Part shown: one piece after another, positions 20,422 to 29,505 of the stretch | Layout of the letters: each line of letters begins with the position of its first letter | Numbering within the stretch: the stretch's first letter is position 1 | Assembly: GCA_012103505.1 (NCBI GenBank) | Contig: WLWP01000001.1 | Location: forward strand, 3,658,001-3,722,000 | Direction of reading: 5' to 3' | DNA length: 64,000 bases | Origin: Pseudomonadales bacterium | Lineage (GTDB): Bacteria > Pseudomonadota > Gammaproteobacteria > Pseudomonadales > Azotimanducaceae | Position numbers and translations under genes: made by a program | The notes under the pieces: model-generated | Database searches by the model: none | The model's input: the letters and a program-made list of their open reading frames with translations, nothing else | Told to the model about the DNA's origin: nothing

Positions 20422-22362
20422 TCAGAGGTCTTGGGAGACCGGTGCGACGCGCAACACCTCAGAGACAGTCGTCAGACCAGCGCCCACTTTCTGGGCACCT
20501 GACAATCTGAGCGTACGCATACCTTCCGAAAATGCCGATTTGCGCAACACATCAAGTTCGGTATCGGCCCTGATTTGAGATTGGATCTTCGCTGTCATGG
20601 GTAAAATCTCGTATATCCCCATCCGCCCAAGATAGCCAGTATCGCGGCATTCGAGACAGCCCTTTGGTATGTAGAATCGCGCCGGTGGCTTGACTCGGAA
20701 AGGTTTGGTCAACAATGCCCAAGCCTCCGGATCAACAGGTTCTTCTTCTTTACAATGCGGACAAAGCGTACGCACCAGACGTTGTGCCATGACACCCAGA
20801 ACAGTCGCTCGAATCATGTAGGCGGGTACGCCCAGATCAAGCATCCGACTGACCGCCGTTGGTGCATCGTTCGTGTGTAAGGTGGAAATGACCAAGTGGC
20901 CTGTTAAAGCCGCCTGGATCGCCATTTCGGCCGTTTCTAAGTCTCTGATCTCACCAATCATGATGATGTCTGGGTCTTGGCGCATCAGGGCGCGGACACC
21001 TGCGGCAAAAGAGACATCGATATTGTGTTGGATCTGCATTTGGTTGAAAGAAGGCTCCGCCATTTCGACGGGGTCCTCGATCGTACAAACGTTCACTTCG
21101 TCCGTAGCAAGTTGCTTGAGCGTGCTATAGAGCGTCGTCGTCTTGCCCGAACCGGTCGGTCCGGTCACGAGCACAATGCCGTGTGCGGAGTGGGTCATGT
21201 CGCGCCAACGACGATAGTCATCGCCGCCTAAGCCAAGTTCCTGGAAACTGCGCAACAGCACATCCGGATCGAAGATCCGCATCACCATCTTTTCGCCAAA
21301 CGCAGTCGGTAGGGTCGACAAGCGCAATTCAATCTCATCGCCGTTCTGGCTCAACGTTTTAACGCGTCCATCTTGCGGCCGACGTTTTTCAGCAACGTCC
21401 ATGCGGCCTAGAATTTTCAATCGGCTGGTCACCGCAGCATTCACGGCTGTGGGTAGTTCGTATACATGGTGCAAGATACCGTCGATGCGGAAACGGATAA
21501 GACCCTTGTCTCGGCGCGGTTCGATGTGAATATCACTCGCGCGCTGATCGAATGCATACTGCAAGAGCCAGTCGACGATGTTGACCACATGAGAGTCATT
21601 GGCTTCGGGCGATTTGAGCGCACCGAGTTCCAACATCTGCTCGAAGTTGGTGATCGTCGAGACTTCCATACCCGCTTCTTCGGCCTTGGCCGCAGAACGA
21701 GCAATGCTGTAGAACTCAAGCTGATAGCGCGTTAAATCCGCAGGATTCGCAACCACACGATTGATCCGACGCCCACGCAAGGTCTGCGTCAGCATGGTCT
21801 CCCACTGATACATATAGGGCTGGCCACTGGCGATCACTACATGATCGTCAGCGACTTCAAGCGCCAAAATGTTGTGCCGCACAGCAAACGCATAGGACAT
21901 CACTTCGGTCGAGGCGTTCACGTTCACATTCAGGGGATCAACTCGGATGTAGGGTTGCGACGCCTTCTCGGCTAACCAAGAAGTCAACGTCTCTAGATCC
22001 AGCACATGACCAGGGTTGGTGCGGTTTTCATACTCTCGAGATGCAACGATCTCGAGTGGATGCATGTTGAGTTCTTTCTTGGTTCGAGGCGCAATGAGGA
22101 TGTCTTCGGCTTGTCGCTGGCTAATGAAACCAGCCTCAACAACCCACTCAAGCACGATGGGGAGATCCAGGAGCTGTTCTTGCACACCATCGAAAGGATT
22201 GTCCCCATCTGGGTGCGCGTCATTGCCTTGGCTGGTGACGACTTCAAGTCCCTGAGAATCTACGGGATGCTCCGCATCGCCCGAACTCTCACCCGCTTGG
22301 CGATCACTCGAATCCAGCTCGGACTCTGGCTGATGTTCCGACTCTGCCACGCACCTATCCAT
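20422..22362 (-). CDS. GspE/PulE/PilB-type secretion ATPase
   Basis: 646 residues. An acidic N-terminal stretch is followed by a MshE N-type domain, then the ATPase core with GPTGSGKTTTLYSTL (Walker A), DIMIGEIRDLETAEMAIQAALTGHL (Walker B and Asp/His boxes), and a Zn-binding C-x2-C pair (LCPHC and LECRDTGYLGRMGIYE). It powers assembly of a type II secretion or type IV pilus pseudopilin fibre at the inner membrane. No other pilus or T2SS gene is nearby, so the machine it serves cannot be assigned. Confidence 0.9.
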   Translation of the reverse strand: MDRCVAESEHQPESELDSSDRQAGESSGDAEHPVDSQGLEVVTSQGNDAHPDGDNPFDGVQEQLLDLPIVLEWVVEAGFISQRQAEDILIAPRTKKELNMHPLEIVASREYENRTNPGHVLDLETLTSWLAEKASQPYIRVDPLNVNVNASTEVMSYAFAVRHNILALEVADDHVVIASGQPYMYQWETMLTQTLRGRRINRVVANPADLTRYQLEFYSIARSAAKAEEAGMEVSTITNFEQMLELGALKSPEANDSHVVNIVDWLLQYAFDQRASDIHIEPRRDKGLIRFRIDGILHHVYELPTAVNAAVTSRLKILGRMDVAEKRRPQDGRVKTLSQNGDEIELRLSTLPTAFGEKMVMRIFDPDVLLRSFQELGLGGDDYRRWRDMTHSAHGIVLVTGPTGSGKTTTLYSTLKQLATDEVNVCTIEDPVEMAEPSFNQMQIQHNIDVSFAAGVRALMRQDPDIIMIGEIRDLETAEMAIQAALTGHLVISTLHTNDAPTAVSRMLDLGVPAYMIRATVLGVMAQRLVRTLCPHCKEEEPVDPEAWALLTKPFRVKPPARFYIPKGCLECRDTGYLGRMGIYEILPMTAKIQSQIRADTELDVLRKSAFSEGMRTLRLSGAQKVGAGLTTVSEVLRVAPVSQDL

Positions 22363-22455
22363 TTATGCTCTACATAGAGCCTCGAGTATCCCTTTCAAGC
22401 ATCATATTGCAAGCATTTAAGCGCCTAGGTAAGACGCTTGTCACATAAGAAAAAA

Positions 22456-22489
22456 GCCTGAAATTTAAACAACTTAGATGCATTTAGGC
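22456..22489. terminator. imperfect hairpin between the divergent ATPase and argE genes
   Basis: GCCTGAAAT (22456-22464) can pair with ATTTAGGC (22482-22489), with one bulged base and a loop of 17 nt. The loop is long and there is no clear U-tract, so a terminator role is weak; a regulatory site is equally possible. Confidence 0.2.
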
Positions 22490-22588
22490 TAACGTTGAGA
22501 CTACAATACGTGGCTTTCGTGCGCATCTAACATTGCGTACGACTTAAGCGTACCGACTGAGTTAACTGGGCTAAGTAAAGGCAGACAA

Positions 22589-23743
22589 GTGCTACCCAAA
22601 TTCGACGATATGTTGACGACATTGGTGTCAGAGCCGTCTGTGAGTTCAACAACACCCGATATCGATCGCAGCAATCTGCGCGTGATCGAGCACCTGGCCA
22701 ATTGGCTTGACGACATCGGCTTCGATACCGAACTGATGACGCTGCCCGATAATCCCAAAAAAGCGAATCTGATCGCGAGCTTCGGTCCGACACTGGATGA
22801 AGGTGGTGGCTTAGTCCTGGCCGGACACACCGATACCGTGCCGTACGATGAGTCGAAATGGCAAACCGATCCCTTCACGATCACCGAACGAGATGACAAG
22901 CTCTATGGCTTGGGTAGTTGTGACATGAAGGGGTTTTTCCCCGTTGCACTTGAAGCTGTAACCACGTTCCTGGACCAGGACCTTAAAGCCCCGATCACGA
23001 TCGTTGCGACATCCGACGAAGAAAGCTCGATGGCTGGCGCCCGCTATCTCGCAGCGAAGGAGAAGCCAAAAGCTGACTACGCCATCATCGGCGAGCCTAC
23101 AGGTCTACGACCAATTTACGCCCACAAAGGCATCGCCTTTATGTCGGTTAAACTACAAGGTGAGTCCGGACACTCATCCAACCCAGACTTAGGCTGTAAC
23201 GCGCTCGACGCGATGCACGACGTTATGGGTGAGCTCATCCAATTTCGCACCGAGCTTGCGAAACAAAACCAAAATCCTGCCTTCGAAGTAAACGTACCGA
23301 CATTGAACCTCGGTTGTATGCACGCTGGTGACAGTCCCAATCGAATCTGCAGTCACGCCGAGCTGCAAATCGATCTCAGACTACTACCCGGCATGGACAC
23401 ACATGCGACGATCGAGATGTTGCTCTATCGATTGCAACAGGCCATCGCACACTGTGACATCAAACTCGAGCTGAACACCCACTATCCGCCCATTCCGCCT
23501 TTTGAGTCGGACATTGATAGCGACTTGGTGCAAACACTCGCCAAGCACTCGGGCAATGCGCCAGGAACAGTAGCGTTTGGTACCGAAGGGCACTTTCTGC
23601 AAAGTCTTGGCATGGAAACCGTTGTCTTCGGACCCGGTAGCATCGACCAGGCACATCAACCCAACGAGTATCTCGCACGAGATCAAATCGCTCCCGCAGC
23701 CGAAACCCTGCGGCACGTGATTCAACGCTACTGTGTGGGGTAA
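22589..23743 (+). CDS. argE: acetylornithine deacetylase
   Basis: 384 residues from a GTG at 22589 preceded by AAAGG. M20 metallopeptidase motifs are present: VLAGHTDTVPYD, GLGSCDMKGF, ATSDEESSMAGARYL with the catalytic Glu pair, and IIGEPT. It removes the acetyl group from N-acetylornithine. argA follows 2 bp later, the pair argE-argA being known from other gammaproteobacteria. The C-terminal FGTEGHFLQSLGMETVVFGPGSID matches ArgE rather than DapE. Confidence 0.93.
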   Translation: MLPKFDDMLTTLVSEPSVSSTTPDIDRSNLRVIEHLANWLDDIGFDTELMTLPDNPKKANLIASFGPTLDEGGGLVLAGHTDTVPYDESKWQTDPFTITERDDKLYGLGSCDMKGFFPVALEAVTTFLDQDLKAPITIVATSDEESSMAGARYLAAKEKPKADYAIIGEPTGLRPIYAHKGIAFMSVKLQGESGHSSNPDLGCNALDAMHDVMGELIQFRTELAKQNQNPAFEVNVPTLNLGCMHAGDSPNRICSHAELQIDLRLLPGMDTHATIEMLLYRLQQAIAHCDIKLELNTHYPPIPPFESDIDSDLVQTLAKHSGNAPGTVAFGTEGHFLQSLGMETVVFGPGSIDQAHQPNEYLARDQIAPAAETLRHVIQRYCVG

Positions 23744-23745
23744 CT

Positions 23746-25059
23746 ATGGCCGCCAACGATTACGCAAGGTGGTTTAGAGGCTCCACCCCCTACATCAGCG
23801 CACACCGCAACAAAACGTTCGTAATATTGTTAACGAGCGAAGTTCTCGAGCATGTCAATCTCACCAACATCATCCACGATCTGGCACTGCTCCATGTGCT
23901 CGGTGTCAAACTAGTACTCGTGCATGGCGCCAGAGCACAGATCGAACAACGCCTAGGCGGCAAGGCCAGCAAATTCCACAATGACCGCCGCATTACCGAT
24001 GCGGATGCCATCGCGACAATCGCAGAAATCAACGGTGGCATACGCACCACCCTGGAAGCCTTGTTCTCGACGGGTCTGCCCAACTCACCACTGCACAACG
24101 TCGACATACCTGTGATTTCTGGCAATTTCGTCATCGCGCAGCCAGTCGGCATTGTTGACGGCATCGATCACCTCTTCACTGGAGAGGTACGAAAAGTAGA
24201 GAAAGCGCGCGTTCGTACTACGCTCGATGCAGGCGGCTTGCTGGTCCAGTCTCCGATTGGCTTTTCAAACTCAGGACAGGCGTTCAACCTGTCGGCCGAG
24301 ATCCTCGCGGCTGAAATCGCAATTCAAATCAAAGCTGATAAGTTGATCGTGCTCGACGATTTCATCGTGACCAACAAGGCGGATGAAAGGGTGAGCACAT
24401 TCACGCCAACCACACTGGAACAAGTGAAGCTCGACCACTCGACCGAAAGAGGGCGCCGACTTGCTGCGATGAGTCAGGCAGTTCGAGGCGGCGTATCTAA
24501 ATCCCATCTCATCAATTTCGAAGACGACGGTGCTTTGCTCGCGGAACTTTTCACTGCTGACGGGATCGGCACACAAGTGCTAGAACGAGCACCGCAGCCG
24601 ATTAGACGGGCTAACGTGCAGGACGTGGCTGGTATTATCGAAGTGATTCGTCCGCTAGAAGAGCGCGGCATTCTCGTTCGCAGAGAGCGCGATCGACTCG
24701 AACAAGAAATCGAGAACTTCTTAGTCGCAGAACTGGACGGCATCATCGTTGGCTGCTGTGCCATCTATCCGTACGATGATCATGGCGAGCTGGCTTGCGT
24801 CGCAGTACATGAAAACTATCGCGCACAAACTGCTCAAACCACAGGAGGGAATGGTATCGGCAAGAGCCTCCTCATAGCCGCGGAAGCGCAAGCGGTACAA
24901 AACGGTCTGACACAGCTATTCGTGCTCACGACACAGACCCAAGAGTGGTTCAAGGAACAGGGCTTCGAACCTGCCTCTATTGACACCCTCCCAGAGTCAA
25001 AACAAAGTCTGTATAACTGGCAGCGTAACTCGGCTGTCTTGACTAAACCGATCAGCTAA
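23746..25059 (+). CDS. argA: amino-acid N-acetyltransferase (N-acetylglutamate synthase)
   Basis: 437 residues. The N-terminal amino-acid kinase-like domain (LVLVHGARAQIEQRLGG, DAGGLLVQSPIGFSNSGQ) binds arginine for feedback control. The C-terminal GNAT domain has AVHENYR and GNGIGKSLLIAAEAQA as acetyl-CoA site. It makes N-acetylglutamate, the first step of arginine synthesis. It is 2 bp after argE, implying one transcript. Confidence 0.95.
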   Translation: MAANDYARWFRGSTPYISAHRNKTFVILLTSEVLEHVNLTNIIHDLALLHVLGVKLVLVHGARAQIEQRLGGKASKFHNDRRITDADAIATIAEINGGIRTTLEALFSTGLPNSPLHNVDIPVISGNFVIAQPVGIVDGIDHLFTGEVRKVEKARVRTTLDAGGLLVQSPIGFSNSGQAFNLSAEILAAEIAIQIKADKLIVLDDFIVTNKADERVSTFTPTTLEQVKLDHSTERGRRLAAMSQAVRGGVSKSHLINFEDDGALLAELFTADGIGTQVLERAPQPIRRANVQDVAGIIEVIRPLEERGILVRRERDRLEQEIENFLVAELDGIIVGCCAIYPYDDHGELACVAVHENYRAQTAQTTGGNGIGKSLLIAAEAQAVQNGLTQLFVLTTQTQEWFKEQGFEPASIDTLPESKQSLYNWQRNSAVLTKPIS

Positions 25060-25090
25060 CAACCAACAAGGCCTTAACAGGAAGTAGCCC

Positions 25091-26770
25091 ATGGCAGACG
25101 ACAAGCGTCCCTATTCATCCATCGTAGTCGATGGTGTCGAACAAGCACCAAGCAGGGCCATGCTCTATCCAGTGGGCTTCACTGAAGCCGATTTCAAAAA
25201 GCCGCAGATTGGTATCGCATCGACTTGGTCCATGGTGACTCCCTGTAACATGCACATCAACACATTAGCCGATGAGGCGGTCAAGGGCGCAGATGATGCC
25301 GGAGCCAAAGGCGTATTGTTCAACACCATCACAGTCTCCGACGGTATCAGCATGGGTACACCCGGGATGCGCTATTCGTTGGTATCGAGAGAGGTCATCG
25401 CTGACAGCATCGAAACGGTGGTTGGGGCACAGGGCTTTGACGGCTTCGTCGCGATTGGTGGATGTGACAAAAACATGCCTGCTTGCGGCATGGCGATCGC
25501 TCGTCTAAACCGCCCCGCAGTCTTTGTCTATGGTGGGACGATCATGCCAGGCGCCGAACGGCGCGATATCGTATCGGTTTTTGAAGCCGTCGGCGGTCAC
25601 GCAGCCGGAAACGTCTCCGACATTGAACTCAAAGAAGTAGAGTCTACGGCGATCCCGGGACCAGGCTCGTGCGGCGGCATGTACACCGCCAACACCATGG
25701 CATCAGCACTGGAAGCGCTAGGGCTCTCTCTACCCAATAGCTCCGCACAAAATGCGACGAGCGAAGCCAAGAAGCAAGACAGCTTCCGAGCCGGTGCTGC
25801 CGTACACAACCTCATTCAGCGTGGTATCAAGCCTAGCGATATCTTAAGCCGAGAAGCGTTCGAGAACGCAATCACAGTATCAATCGCCCTAGAAGGATCG
25901 ACCAATGCCGTTTTGCATCTTCTAGCCATCGCACACTCAGCGGGAATCCCATTAGAACTAGATGATTTCAGCCGAGTCGGCGAACGCGTGCCCGTGCTCG
26001 CGGATATGCGACCCGCTGGTCAGTATGCAATGAGTGAACTGATCGAAATCGGTGGCATTCGCCCACTCATGAAAATGCTGTTGCAAGAAGGGCTTCTCCA
26101 CGGCGGTTGCATGACGGTCACAGGACAAACCATGGCTGAAAACCTAGCCGATGCGGAAGACTATCCTGCCGGTCAAAAGATCATTCGACCATTAGATAAC
26201 CCCATCAAGAAAGATAGCCACCTCGTGATCCTCCGGGGCAACTTGGCACCCGAAGGTGCAGTCGCCAAAATCACAGGACATGAAGGACTGGAGTTCACCG
26301 GCACAGCTAAGTGTTTTCACGGTGAAGAAGCTGGGATGGCTGCCATCATGGATGGCACCGTCGACAAAGGCGATGTCGTTGTTATTCGATACGAAGGACC
26401 TCGGGGCGGACCCGGCATGCGGGAGATGCTATCCCCAACCAGCGCGATCAATGGCAGAGGCCTCTCCGAGCACGTCGCGATGGTCACCGATGGTCGATTC
26501 TCTGGCGGCTCCCACGGATTCGTAATCGGTCACGTTACACCTGAAGCATATGAAGGCGGTCCAATAGCGCTTATACAAGACGGCGACAGCGTGACGGTCA
26601 ATGCCGAAACAAAAGAGCTCACGCTCAATATCAGTGATGACGAGATGCAAACTCGCAAAGCTGCATGGCAACGCCCGGAGCCTTACACAACCACTGGGAC
26701 ACTCGCGAAATACGCAAAGCTTGTGACAAGCGCAAGTGAAGGTGCTGTCACGGATAAGTACCTAACCTAA
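25091..26770 (+). CDS. ilvD: dihydroxy-acid dehydratase
   Basis: 559 residues with an AGGAAG ribosome site before ATG 25091. The Fe-S cluster cysteines lie in TPCNMHINTLA, AIGGCDKNMPACGMA and GPGSCGGMYTANTM; the C-terminus has VTDGRFSGGSHGFVIGHVTPEA. It converts dihydroxy-acids to 2-oxo-acids in Val/Ile synthesis. It is the last backbone gene before the integron; its stop is only 6 bp from the readable end of the integrase remnant, which is convergent. Confidence 0.96.
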   Translation: MADDKRPYSSIVVDGVEQAPSRAMLYPVGFTEADFKKPQIGIASTWSMVTPCNMHINTLADEAVKGADDAGAKGVLFNTITVSDGISMGTPGMRYSLVSREVIADSIETVVGAQGFDGFVAIGGCDKNMPACGMAIARLNRPAVFVYGGTIMPGAERRDIVSVFEAVGGHAAGNVSDIELKEVESTAIPGPGSCGGMYTANTMASALEALGLSLPNSSAQNATSEAKKQDSFRAGAAVHNLIQRGIKPSDILSREAFENAITVSIALEGSTNAVLHLLAIAHSAGIPLELDDFSRVGERVPVLADMRPAGQYAMSELIEIGGIRPLMKMLLQEGLLHGGCMTVTGQTMAENLADAEDYPAGQKIIRPLDNPIKKDSHLVILRGNLAPEGAVAKITGHEGLEFTGTAKCFHGEEAGMAAIMDGTVDKGDVVVIRYEGPRGGPGMREMLSPTSAINGRGLSEHVAMVTDGRFSGGSHGFVIGHVTPEAYEGGPIALIQDGDSVTVNAETKELTLNISDDEMQTRKAAWQRPEPYTTTGTLAKYAKLVTSASEGAVTDKYLT

Positions 26771-26776
26771 CGACTA

Positions 26777-27407
26777 TTATTCGATGTGCAACAAGGGGTA
26801 GATGTCTTCAAGAGGACTACGTACTGCAAGGCCGCCTCGCATGAGTACATGCGTATAGATTTGGGTCGTTCCAAGCGACGCTCGGCCTATGTATCGCGAG
26901 CGGAAAAGTGACAATCCGGTCTTTGCCACCCTTCGCGTTATGTAAATGAATGCTTCGATACTGAAAATTCAAATCCTTAATCCGCAAACGCAAAGCTTCC
27001 ATCAATCGTAATCCAGATCCATACAGCAGGGCGCCAATGAGCTTATGGGTCCCGAGCAGTCCATTAAGCACATCGCGCACTTCATCTCTATCCAGAACAA
27101 CCGGCAATTTCTGCGGCTTTTTAGCCCGTATCGCGTCAACAGAATCAAGCGGTCTCTTCAAGATCCATCGATATAAAAAGAGAATAGCAGCCAACGCCTG
27201 ATTCTGCGTATTGGCCGCAACGTTTCGATCTACCGCAAGGTGGGTAAGGAACGCATTGACTTCACTCGACCCCATCTCAGCAGGATGCCGGAAACCGTGA
27301 AAGTGAATGTATCGACTAATCCAGCTAACGTAAGCTTTCTCAGTTCTCAGGCTATAGTTTCGGGCTCTTATCGCGAACCGAACCTGATCTAACAATTTGC
27401 TCGCCAT
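26777..27407 (-). pseudogene. intI: integron integrase, internally deleted and frameshifted
   Basis: The first 180 or so residues from ATG 27407 are a tyrosine recombinase: core-binding part with RNYSLRTEKAYVSWISRYI, then LLYGSGLRLMEALRLRIKDL with the first catalytic Arg and NAKGGKDR with the Lys. The reading then leaves the family. In the next frame the true C-terminus is still readable ([13 protein letters not shown], with the nucleophile Tyr, then [16 protein letters not shown] and a stop at 26777). IntI proteins are about 320 residues, so roughly 100 residues are missing, including the box II His/Arg region. The first frame ends at 26817 with a 196-residue product. Cassette movement by this copy should be impossible. 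Confidence 0.88.
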
Positions 27408-27534
27408 GCAGACACGATACAAACACCAACGGACTATAGATGCACGACATCGACGACAAGAGCAGACAGAGCTTAGCTCCCAGCTATCACGAACTTGTCC
27501 ACACTTGGTGTGCGTTGTGCGCTAAGGAGACCGG

Positions 27535-27563
27535 TATTGCTAGGAACAATTCCACCTTATAAT
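27535..27563 (+). promoter_or_regulatory. possible cassette promoter upstream of attI
   Basis: A consensus -10 TATAAT at 27558-27563 faces the cassettes. A weak -35 TATTGC (27535-27540) lies 17 bp upstream. The -10 sits in the loop of an inverted repeat, TTCCAC (27550-27555) and GTGGAA (27564-27569), so a repressor could cover it. It could serve as Pc. Confidence 0.4.
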
Positions 27564-27615
27564 GTGGAAAAATTGCATCTTTCAAAACAAAACTAATGTT
27601 GGATCAAGTACTTAG

Positions 27616-27675
27616 GTTAGGGAACATGGTAAATCCGAGGTTAGGTGGAACATTTCCACCCACTAAGTGTTAGGC
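27616..27675 (+). repeat. attI region with three core-like repeats
   Basis: GTTAGGG (27616-27622), GTTAGGT (27640-27646) and GTTAGGC (27669-27675) lie in the same direction; the last is the recombination core joined to cassette 1. Such extra integrase-binding repeats are a feature of attI sites. A perfect 7-bp inverted repeat (27644-27660) lies just before the core. Exact attI limits cannot be seen. Confidence 0.6.
27644..27660. repeat. perfect inverted repeat beside the attI core
   Basis: GGTGGAA and TTCCACC flank CAT. The same TTCC(A)C/GTGGAA half-sites occur around the TATAAT at 27558, suggesting one protein binds both places. Confidence 0.45.
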
Positions 27676-27678
27676 GTC

Positions 27679-28113
27679 ATGGAGCGATCTACAAGTCTAG
27701 GAGTACGGATAGTTCAGCTATTTCTAGCTTATCAGCCTCTTCCCTCATTAGCTGATTCCTGCAAGTCGCAGGAGCGCATCCTCGCAGAGGCTGAAGCCGT
27801 CTTTGCGGTAATTCCGATGAAAGGAGAGTTATCGCTTGATCGCGATCTCACACAATTCGAGGTCGACGTCCACCAAGTTTGGAGAGGCACCGTCAATCGT
27901 GTAGAGACCGTTTACGTCGCGATGCCAAGGATGCTTTCACTCGGAGACGAATTTGTACTCGCTACTTCCCGCAACATAGATGGCTACTATTATGTCCAGT
28001 CTTGCACACCAATAATTAGTACGCACAACCAAGACAAATGGATTGAGGACAACTTAGGGCAACCTATCTATGAGTATTTGCCAGACATCTATGTACCGAG
28101 GGATGTTCGATGA
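27679..28113 (+). CDS. cassette 1: secreted protein resembling TIMP/NTR-like domains
   Basis: 144 residues. ATG 27679 is the GTCATG that follows the attI core. A hydrophobic N-terminus (VRIVQLFLAYQPL) resembles a signal peptide, with Cys soon after. The rest (VEVDVHQVWRGTV-like strand, then GDEFVLATSRNIDGYYYVQSC, then an acidic tail) has the pattern of bacterial netrin/TIMP-like domains: a VWKG-type strand, a yLVYA-type strand and a late Cys. This match is from pattern recognition and is tentative. As first cassette it is the one most likely to be transcribed from the attI promoter. Confidence 0.6.
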   Translation: MERSTSLGVRIVQLFLAYQPLPSLADSCKSQERILAEAEAVFAVIPMKGELSLDRDLTQFEVDVHQVWRGTVNRVETVYVAMPRMLSLGDEFVLATSRNIDGYYYVQSCTPIISTHNQDKWIEDNLGQPIYEYLPDIYVPRDVR

Positions 28114-28114
28114 C

Positions 28115-28213
28115 GCCTAACGAGTGCATAGACTGGAACGTTGACTGCTGGCTCCCCTTCGCTTCCGCTACGGTCGCCATCCGTCAACGTCCAGTCATAC
28201 AGTGGTGTTAGGC
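28115..28213 (+). repeat. attC 1 (99 bp)
   Basis: Left core GCCTAAC at 28115, right core GTTAGGC at 28207-28213. Inner arms GACTGGA and TCCAGTC can fold into the single-stranded hairpin used by integrases. GAG-type site (GCCTAACGAG). Confidence 0.93.
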
Positions 28214-28232
28214 GTCGTAGGTATGGGATTCC

Positions 28233-28718
28233 ATGAAACTTGAAGAACTAATCAAATGGCTTGGGGTGATTACCAATCTAGGCGTAATCGCTGGTTTAAC
28301 CTTGGTCGCGTACGAAATTAGCCAAACCAACACTACGATGGATCGAGAGTATAGGTCTTGGGGTACAAACGTTTTTCAGCAGAACCAACAAATGTGGGTG
28401 GACTGGACCGCTATCATCACTAGCAACGAGAACGCCGATATTTGGTTCCAAGGATCTATCGGCGAGAAACTAGAGCCTACTGAAAAGATGATTTTCTCTC
28501 GGCTTACTACTACATACTTCTTTCTTTTCTACACCTTGTACCAATCTGGCGAATCGAGGGAGCAAGGAAGCGCAGAATTTGCTCCGCGTGATCTAGCAGC
28601 GGAAATCCGTCGCCACCCTGGTTTGATCTCAGCATTTAGAGATTTCTGTCAACAATACAAGTTAGGTGATTTTTGCGAACGCTCATTTAATCAGCTAGAG
28701 GAGTCTAATGACGCCTAA
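28233..28718 (+). CDS. cassette 2: single-TM cassette family protein (member 1)
   Basis: 161 residues. One predicted membrane helix near the N-terminus (VITNLGVIAGLTLVAYEIS) is followed by about 125 soluble residues with NADIWFQGS and a helix-rich C-terminal part; the usual closing WW...YV motif is not obvious here. Belongs to the expanded family described in the findings. Function unknown. An out-of-frame micro-ORF starts at 28223 and ends 8 nt inside the gene. The stop TAA is the one inside the next attC left core, giving the C-terminal NDA. Confidence 0.75.
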   Translation: MKLEELIKWLGVITNLGVIAGLTLVAYEISQTNTTMDREYRSWGTNVFQQNQQMWVDWTAIITSNENADIWFQGSIGEKLEPTEKMIFSRLTTTYFFLFYTLYQSGESREQGSAEFAPRDLAAEIRRHPGLISAFRDFCQQYKLGDFCERSFNQLEESNDA

Positions 28719-28829
28719 CCAGCATTTGGAGTGGACGGCCTACCCGTCATCACTTTTGCAATTCACTCCCTTCGGTCGTGGCAAAAGTGACGCCTGGCTT
28801 TACGGCCGCAACTCAACATGGTGTTAGGC
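28713..28829 (+). repeat. attC 2 (117 bp)
   Basis: GCCTAAC at 28713 to GTTAGGC at 28823-28829. Longer variable centre with CACTTTTGC / GCAAAAGTG arms. Confidence 0.88.
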
Positions 28830-28832
28830 GGC

Positions 28833-29336
28833 ATGAGAGACAGCCTGCTCAAATTCGCAGAAGTCCTCGCAAGCGTTGCCGTGATTCTCAGCTTAGCAGT
28901 GCTGATCTACGAGGTCCGTGAAAACTCAAGCGCGCTTGAAAGAAACAATTCTATAGCAAAAGCAGCCGCACTCGACGAGGGTTCCGAGCAGTATAGCGAG
29001 TTTCGCCGCCTCCTTATCGGAAACCGAGACCTTACGGAACTCTGGCTGAAGGGAAATCGGGGCGATGAACTCGACGAGGTAGATTCAGACCGATTTGGTA
29101 GACTCGTGGCTGAGTGGACGATAATCATGAGGAACCACTACGTCAGAAACGCGACGGTCGGCAACTATGAGATTGCAACCCTCACTGTCAGCCGGCTAGC
29201 TGACAATCTGCTCGCTCGGCCTGGACTTCGAAGCGCTTGGGAATTGCTCCCTCACTCAAAGGAAGACCCTACGGGGTTCGCGGCGGCAGTTGAACTGGAA
29301 GTCAGAAAGCGCATGAACAGTCGGGGCGGCGGTTGA
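28833..29336 (+). CDS. cassette 3: single-TM cassette family protein (member 2)
   Basis: 167 residues from ATG 28833, 3 bp after the attC core. The membrane segment is AEVLASVAVILSLAVLIYEVREN, followed by the family features: a polar helix with LERNNSIAKAAALDEG, DLTELWLKG, and NHYVRNATVGNYE. It ends R(M)NSRGGG without the WW motif seen in relatives. Positive charges after the helix suggest that the C-terminal part is cytoplasmic (inference). Function unknown. Confidence 0.75.
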   Translation: MRDSLLKFAEVLASVAVILSLAVLIYEVRENSSALERNNSIAKAAALDEGSEQYSEFRRLLIGNRDLTELWLKGNRGDELDEVDSDRFGRLVAEWTIIMRNHYVRNATVGNYEIATLTVSRLADNLLARPGLRSAWELLPHSKEDPTGFAAAVELEVRKRMNSRGGG

Positions 29337-29387
29337 ATCTCAAAGTCAGCAATCGACCCAAACACCGGAACGAGGAGTCGCGGCGCC

Positions 29388-29484
29388 GCCTAACGAGTAG
29401 TTGGAGTGGAACGTTTGACAGTCGCTTCCTCGCGCTGCCGCTCCAGTCAGCGCCGGTCAATGTCCACTCAACATGGTGTTAGGC
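29388..29484 (+). repeat. attC 3 (97 bp)
   Basis: GCCTAAC at 29388 to GTTAGGC at 29478-29484; arms TTGGAGTGGA and TCCACTCAA. Confidence 0.92.
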
Positions 29485-29487
29485 GTC

Positions 29488-29505
29488 ATGGATCGATCTT
29501 CGTGA
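29488..29505 (+). CDS. micro leader ORF of cassette 4 (5 codons)
   Basis: ATG GAT CGA TCT TCG TGA: starts 3 bp after the attC core and its stop overlaps the GTG of the following gene (GTGA). Same arrangement in six other cassettes. Confidence 0.5.
   Translation: MDRSS

Noticed and set aside
26817..27422. A complete 201-residue integrase-like gene
   Set aside because: The last 20 or so residues do not match the family and the true tail is in another frame, so it is a pseudogene rather than a short recombinase.
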